A DNA stretch of 64,000 nucleotides from Candidatus Endonucleibacter bathymodioli (GTDB lineage: Bacteria; Pseudomonadota; Gammaproteobacteria; Pseudomonadales; Endozoicomonadaceae), in contig JASXSV010000010.1 of NCBI GenBank assembly GCA_030674915.1, forward strand, positions 62,001 through 126,000, given 5' to 3'. Shown here one piece after another: positions 60,450 through 64,000 of the stretch. Both the position numbers and the translations under genes were made by a program. Positions within the stretch are counted from its first letter, which is position 1. Each line of letters begins with the position of its first letter. Below the pieces are notes generated by a model that saw only the letters and a program-made list of their open reading frames with translations, made no database searches and had not been told where the DNA came from.

Positions 60450-61111
60450 GTACCAACCGGACTGCAACCACAATAACTGAGTAGATAATTAACCGGGTGC
60501 ATGATTGCCTCAACACAAGAGCGCATACCAAAATAACTATTTCGGCTAGCTCCTTCATTATTTTCTCGCGGAGGAACCAAATAATAGACACAATGTCTAC
60601 GCAGATAACTAACAGGCTCAGTAATAGGGCTTGCAAGCCATGCAAGCATCCCTCTGGTGCTTTTTTTATCTCTATATTTTACAAGTACAACAACAATGTA
60701 AGCTCCGACTGCTATTGCTAAAGCTCCTAGTACGCTTGCCCCAGTGAAATTTTCTTCAGTAAAGTTTTTTTCAGCGAAGATTTCTTCAGTAATTATTGTT
60801 CCATTAGCAGGACAATTCCATATGTCATCACTTTTATCCCTGCAGTTAACTTTACCATCGCAACGAAAATGATAAAGGACCGTTTGCATATCATTACAAA
60901 CAAATAACTTTTCATCTGAACCAAGTTTAAAACAACTCTTAGTTGTGGTGTTAACCCCTGACTCTTGTGAGGTCGTAGCCTCTTTTTGATGGACTGGCTC
61001 ACTGACTTTTTGGTCTTGTTTTTCACTCTGACCGTCAAAAGAAGTTTCGAGACACGCTCGGCGAGCGTCACAAGATATCCATCTTGGCCGTGAACGGTAT
61101 CCCCCTCCCAC
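60419..61111 (-). CDS. Membrane protein with LDL-receptor class A-like domain, both ends from IS sequence
   Basis: Residues 60-100 form an LDL-receptor class A-like module: FVCN, then FRCDGKVNCRDKSDDIWNC, with the calcium-site pattern C-D-G-x-x-(D/N)-C-x-D-x-S-D-(E/D). Five of six cysteines are present; the third is replaced. A transmembrane helix follows (GASVLGALAIAVGAYIVVVLV, about 124-144), then a basic stop-transfer KYRDKK and a Cys-rich tail. LDLa modules are typical of animal extracellular proteins and rare in bacteria. The first 45 residues or so come from an IS30 relic read out of frame and the last ten from IS5-B, so the original gene is truncated at both ends. The real foreign segment is about 60450-60975. 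Expression is uncertain. Confidence 0.55.
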   Translation of the reverse strand: MGGGYRSRPRWISCDARRACLETSFDGQSEKQDQKVSEPVHQKEATTSQESGVNTTTKSCFKLGSDEKLFVCNDMQTVLYHFRCDGKVNCRDKSDDIWNCPANGTIITEEIFAEKNFTEENFTGASVLGALAIAVGAYIVVVLVKYRDKKSTRGMLAWLASPITEPVSYLRRHCVYYLVPPRENNEGASRNSYFGMRSCVEAIMHPVNYLLSYCGCSPVGTDNDYHCCKK

Positions 61112-61565
61112 TGGCCGACCTCTTGTTTCAGATCCACGCAGTCCAGGCGCTCATCAATATCCACGCGATCAGGAATGAGGCGGGTTCCAGCCGCAGAACC
61201 ATGGCGCTTCCGATAACGTTTACCTTTGCGCGGGAGAAGGCAGCCCCATTGGTTTTTTTGATTAGACGATAAATAGTCTGGTAACCCATCGGCCCATTAT
61301 AAGACTCAAGTTTCATGCGCCCTGCAATTTGCTCCGGTGTAAAGCCTAAGCCTAGCTGGGACTTTACCTGCCGACTTACCGCATCTGTTCTTTTGTGAAA
61401 TTGGGTTGCGTCTTGCGTCTTGCGTCTTGCGTCTTGCGTCTTGCGCTTCTGCAGGCTGTGGCGATAAGCTTTCTCTGCATCATAAGCCCATCGGTGACAG
61501 CGCATCAGCTCTAGGGAGATTGTTTTATTGGAACGGTTCAGATAACCACCCATCCTACGCGCCAA
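60976..61565 (-). pseudogene. IS30-type transposase fragment (second subfamily)
   Basis: It reads MARRMGGYLNRSNKTISLEL, GFTPEQIAGRMKLESYNGPM and GYQTIYRLIKKTNG. Then, after a frameshift, DIDERLDCVDLKQEVGQWEGDTVHG (first catalytic Asp) and YLVTLAERVSKLLLTVRVKNKTKKS follow. The C-terminal two-fifths is missing; the sequence passes into the LDLa gene near 60976. It differs clearly from the complete IS30 at 13 kb. Confidence 0.8.
61406..61445. repeat. 7-bp tandem repeat in the IS30 relic
   Basis: TTGCGTC is repeated between five and six times. On the coding strand of the relic it gives the low-complexity KTQDARRKTQDAT. Confidence 0.85.
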
Positions 61566-61750
61566 AAATATGAGTGTGCCGAAGGATTGAATCTAGTATC
61601 GTTCAGCCAGAGTCAGCTGCCTGTAACAGTTTCCCATGGGGTCACCTGGTTCGTTGTGTGAGAACTACAGCCTATGAGCAGCTGACTCTCAATTCAATTC
61701 CAAGTGTGTCGGTTATTGTGGCAATCTAGGCTTGCCATGCGTGATTAGAA

Positions 61751-61809
61751 CTGCCAGAACTTAACTGAAATTTGTTGATTTATACTGTATTTACAATGAG
61801 GCCAACCAT
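61751..61809 (+). repeat. Motif shared with the region upstream of the 1658 gene
   Basis: GCCAGAACTTAACTGAAA, TTTGTTGATTTATACTGTATT and GAGGCCAACCAT match 1228-1284 with a few changes and small gaps. It is followed, as at 1.2 kb, by AT-rich DNA and an AAGGAGTAA-type ribosome-binding site. The rest of 61566-61983 shows no gene. Confidence 0.45.
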
Positions 61810-61983
61810 AATCAGTATTACTTATATTAAATGTTAGTGTTAATAACAGTATTGTTATAGTTATATGTCATATCATCAAGTAACATTACATTTATTCGGA
61901 TATTACCATTAATACTCGATAGTAATGAGAAAACAAGGAAAATAAAAAGTGGCGCATCATAAAGACTTAACAAGGAGTAAGCT

Positions 61984-64000
61984 ATGTGTAATATACTTTC
62001 AGAACACCATAGGTTGCCTGCCATCAGCAAAGGCGAAGGCTTTTGTGAAACAGGCGAAGCAGAATACCCTATTAGAGATAAGATGGCAACACAGCATGTT
62101 TTAGATATAAAGTCTGTGCATGGGAGCTACTCACCCGCCGACAATACCATAAACGATACACCAACAAAGCTTAGGTCCGTTAAAAAACAAGCCCAAACCG
62201 TTATAGATATTGAACAAAGTAATGAAACAGACACAGCCAAGAGCAATGACAGTGACGAAGAGTTTTATGACTGCGGCACTGACATTATTGAGGATAATTC
62301 AAATGAACACTTACTTAGTCAACAAAAACAAGTTAACAACTCACAGCCAAACTCAGATATAATACCACCTAATGACAACAATAAAGATGATTTATTTTAT
62401 GATTGCGTTACCCAACAATCATATGAAAGCTCTGGCGACTTTTCAATAAATAGTCAAACTGAAATATTAAGTGACAAGGACCCTGCTGAGCAAATTATTT
62501 ATAATATTATTTCTACTGTTAAAAATCCTGAATCTTATATTATTGATAACCCAGATTTATTTGTTAGCTTATTTAAAGAAAATAAGGAAAGTATGATAGA
62601 TGTCATGAGCAATCGTATTGATATGTTAAGTATAGAAATCAAGTGTTGGATGAATAGCAAAGGCGCATCAGACAAAATTGAAAAGATTAACTTAATATAT
62701 AATGACCTTCTCGAGAGCAACGAAAACGGTTACACAAAACAAGAGACTAAATTATTTAAAGATCTTGTTAAGCAATTAATGGATTTCGAGACAGAGTTTG
62801 GTGTGACACCTTATGAGGATATTTGTAAGGCTGCGGTATTGCTAGATACTAGTCCTGAAATAAGAGATTTTTTTGGCGCAGACCTTTTAATGTATGACCT
62901 AATGGATTTAGTGAATTCAGAGAATCCTGATATCCACAAAAGTAGTGGGTATAAACTGTCCAATTGCATAAAAATGCACTTAGATAATTATCGTAGCTTC
63001 CTGCAAGAAAAGGCAAATACTGTATTAGTTGAAACCCTCAAACAAACCAGCTTTGCTACTAATCATGGTGATATCACCCCTGAACAACTTTATCATCGCA
63101 CACTAAAGCAGAAGGGTGGGGTTACGCTAGTCAAGCAGTGGATAGAAGCGAGTATAAGGGAAAAATGGGGCACCAAAGATGGTAGTTTTATCTGTAATAA
63201 AGACGAACAACTGCTGCTCACCGAGTTAAATAACCATGCCCACTCAGGTGAAGCTCTTTCCAGCTGGCTATCAATGGATCAAAATATTGAAAGAAAGCAA
63301 CACCTTCAAGAAGTATTAACGATTATATACGCCCAATTTTCGGTGGATAATATTAAAAAAAATATTCATTCACAGCTTGGCCTAGATTATTCACTTACGG
63401 AACAGATGACACTGTGCCAGCACTGTTTGCAAATGCTTACTCCATACAAGAGCAAATTTAGTAGCACTCTACAAAATAGTCTTTATACTATATCTATGGA
63501 GTTGCAGCATCTTGCAATAAAAACCGTACTCAATACAGGATGTATTGGGCTTGAGCCTGTTTGTTTTTTACCTAGAGAGCTTTTTCCGGAAAACTGTGAA
63601 AGTAAACCTCATTTAAAAAATTCATCACAGGTTGTAATGCAACACATGATAGCCTTGATAAACATGAAACAGCGTCCACTGGGAGATGTATCTTTTAGTG
63701 AAGAAATCACACTAAAAGATAAATTGTTAGTGGCGCAAACTGACTTACTCTTTAAGCATGCCCAAGAAATTACTGGCACTAAAAATTCTCAGACAGAAAA
63801 TACTGCAGAGGATGATTTTGATGCTATTTGTCATAAAATTGAGCATATCAATGCACAAAGAGACAGTTTACAGACATTAAAAAGTGATGGTTCTACTTAT
63901 TTTGAGAGAGCAAAGAAAATTGGTCTTTCTGCCTTTTACAACAAAGAAGTTCCTGTCAGCACACGTTTACGTAATTTAAGATTGAAACATAACATTAAAC
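61984..64000 (+). CDS. Large effector-like protein, runs off the window
   Basis: An uninterrupted frame of at least 672 codons begins at ATG 61984, with CAAGGAG seven bases upstream, and continues past the window edge. I recognise no family. There is no signal peptide. The first 160 residues are acidic and low-complexity, with two FYDC motifs in similar settings (DSDEEFYDC at 89-97, KDDLFYDC at 134-141). The remainder is rich in charged and aliphatic residues, consistent with a long alpha-helical protein. Local AT content is high. Size, unusual composition and IS surroundings suggest a host-interaction effector, which is inference. It shares upstream sequence with the 1658 gene. Confidence 0.8.
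   Translation, partial: MCNILSEHHRLPAISKGEGFCETGEAEYPIRDKMATQHVLDIKSVHGSYSPADNTINDTPTKLRSVKKQAQTVIDIEQSNETDTAKSNDSDEEFYDCGTDIIEDNSNEHLLSQQKQVNNSQPNSDIIPPNDNNKDDLFYDCVTQQSYESSGDFSINSQTEILSDKDPAEQIIYNIISTVKNPESYIIDNPDLFVSLFKENKESMIDVMSNRIDMLSIEIKCWMNSKGASDKIEKINLIYNDLLESNENGYTKQETKLFKDLVKQLMDFETEFGVTPYEDICKAAVLLDTSPEIRDFFGADLLMYDLMDLVNSENPDIHKSSGYKLSNCIKMHLDNYRSFLQEKANTVLVETLKQTSFATNHGDITPEQLYHRTLKQKGGVTLVKQWIEASIREKWGTKDGSFICNKDEQLLLTELNNHAHSGEALSSWLSMDQNIERKQHLQEVLTIIYAQFSVDNIKKNIHSQLGLDYSLTEQMTLCQHCLQMLTPYKSKFSSTLQNSLYTISMELQHLAIKTVLNTGCIGLEPVCFLPRELFPENCESKPHLKNSSQVVMQHMIALINMKQRPLGDVSFSEEITLKDKLLVAQTDLLFKHAQEITGTKNSQTENTAEDDFDAICHKIEHINAQRDSLQTLKSDGSTYFERAKKIGLSAFYNKEVPVSTRLRNLRLKHNIK

Noticed and set aside
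60419..61111. Treating the first 45 residues of the LDLa frame as a genuine N-terminus
   Set aside because: They are encoded by an IS30 transposase relic read in a different frame, so they are not part of the original protein.

Overview
The window is a chromosomal stretch of a gammaproteobacterium. The evidence is gene content and order: fis-purH, lgt-thyA, mreBCD divergent from gatCAB, trpEGDC, cysZ-trxB, waaA, pilB, and the prkA-yeaH-spoVR stress cluster. The genome looks host-associated and eroding. It is AT-leaning, has long non-coding gaps, many broken insertion sequences, an ankyrin protein, and several effector-like proteins without housekeeping homologues. An Endozoicomonadaceae-like symbiont or parasite of an animal would fit, but that placement is inference.

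Layout. 0-2.7 kb: remnants of IS1182 and IS5 elements, then an unknown 324-residue protein with effector-like features. 2.7-4.6 kb: a stand-alone amino-acid adenylation enzyme with its own small carrier protein. 5-12.3 kb: waaA, a CNNM/CBS membrane protein, tRNA-Gln and tRNA-Met, hinT, cysZ, trxB, zapG. 12.6-19.8 kb: an insertion-sequence graveyard. It holds three nested elements (IS30 inside IS5-B inside IS5-A), a broken IS256, IS5-ended miniature elements, a frameshifted exported ankyrin protein and a dead hexapeptide acyltransferase. 20-39 kb: pilB, fis, purH, dusA, an alpha/beta hydrolase, thyA, lgt, a TauE-type permease, an LpxL-like acyltransferase, prkA-yeaH-spoVR, ligB. 39.5-58 kb: a lipoprotein, a STAS protein, mreBCD, gatCAB, a trp operon split by an IS remnant, a YjeH-type exporter, tldD. 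58-64 kb: IS debris around unusual genes. These are a methyltransferase-like protein, a membrane protein with an LDL-receptor class A module, and a large protein (at least 672 residues) running off the window edge.

The strongest unifying signal is a dispersed repeat, here called DR1, with about 27 full or partial copies, roughly one per 2.4 kb. It is an imperfect palindrome with ends close to TATACCCGTTACCATTGAAG, in a long form (about 125 bp) and a short form (about 65-70 bp). It sits in most intergenic gaps, has landed inside IS remnants, supplies the ribosome-binding site of gatA, and is translated in frame near the N-terminus of DusA.

Most core genes look intact and would work in standard pathways: cell shape (MreBCD), glutaminyl-tRNA amidation (GatCAB), tryptophan, purine and thymidylate synthesis, lipid A core, lipoprotein modification. 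The unusual content lies at both ends and in the IS-rich middle.
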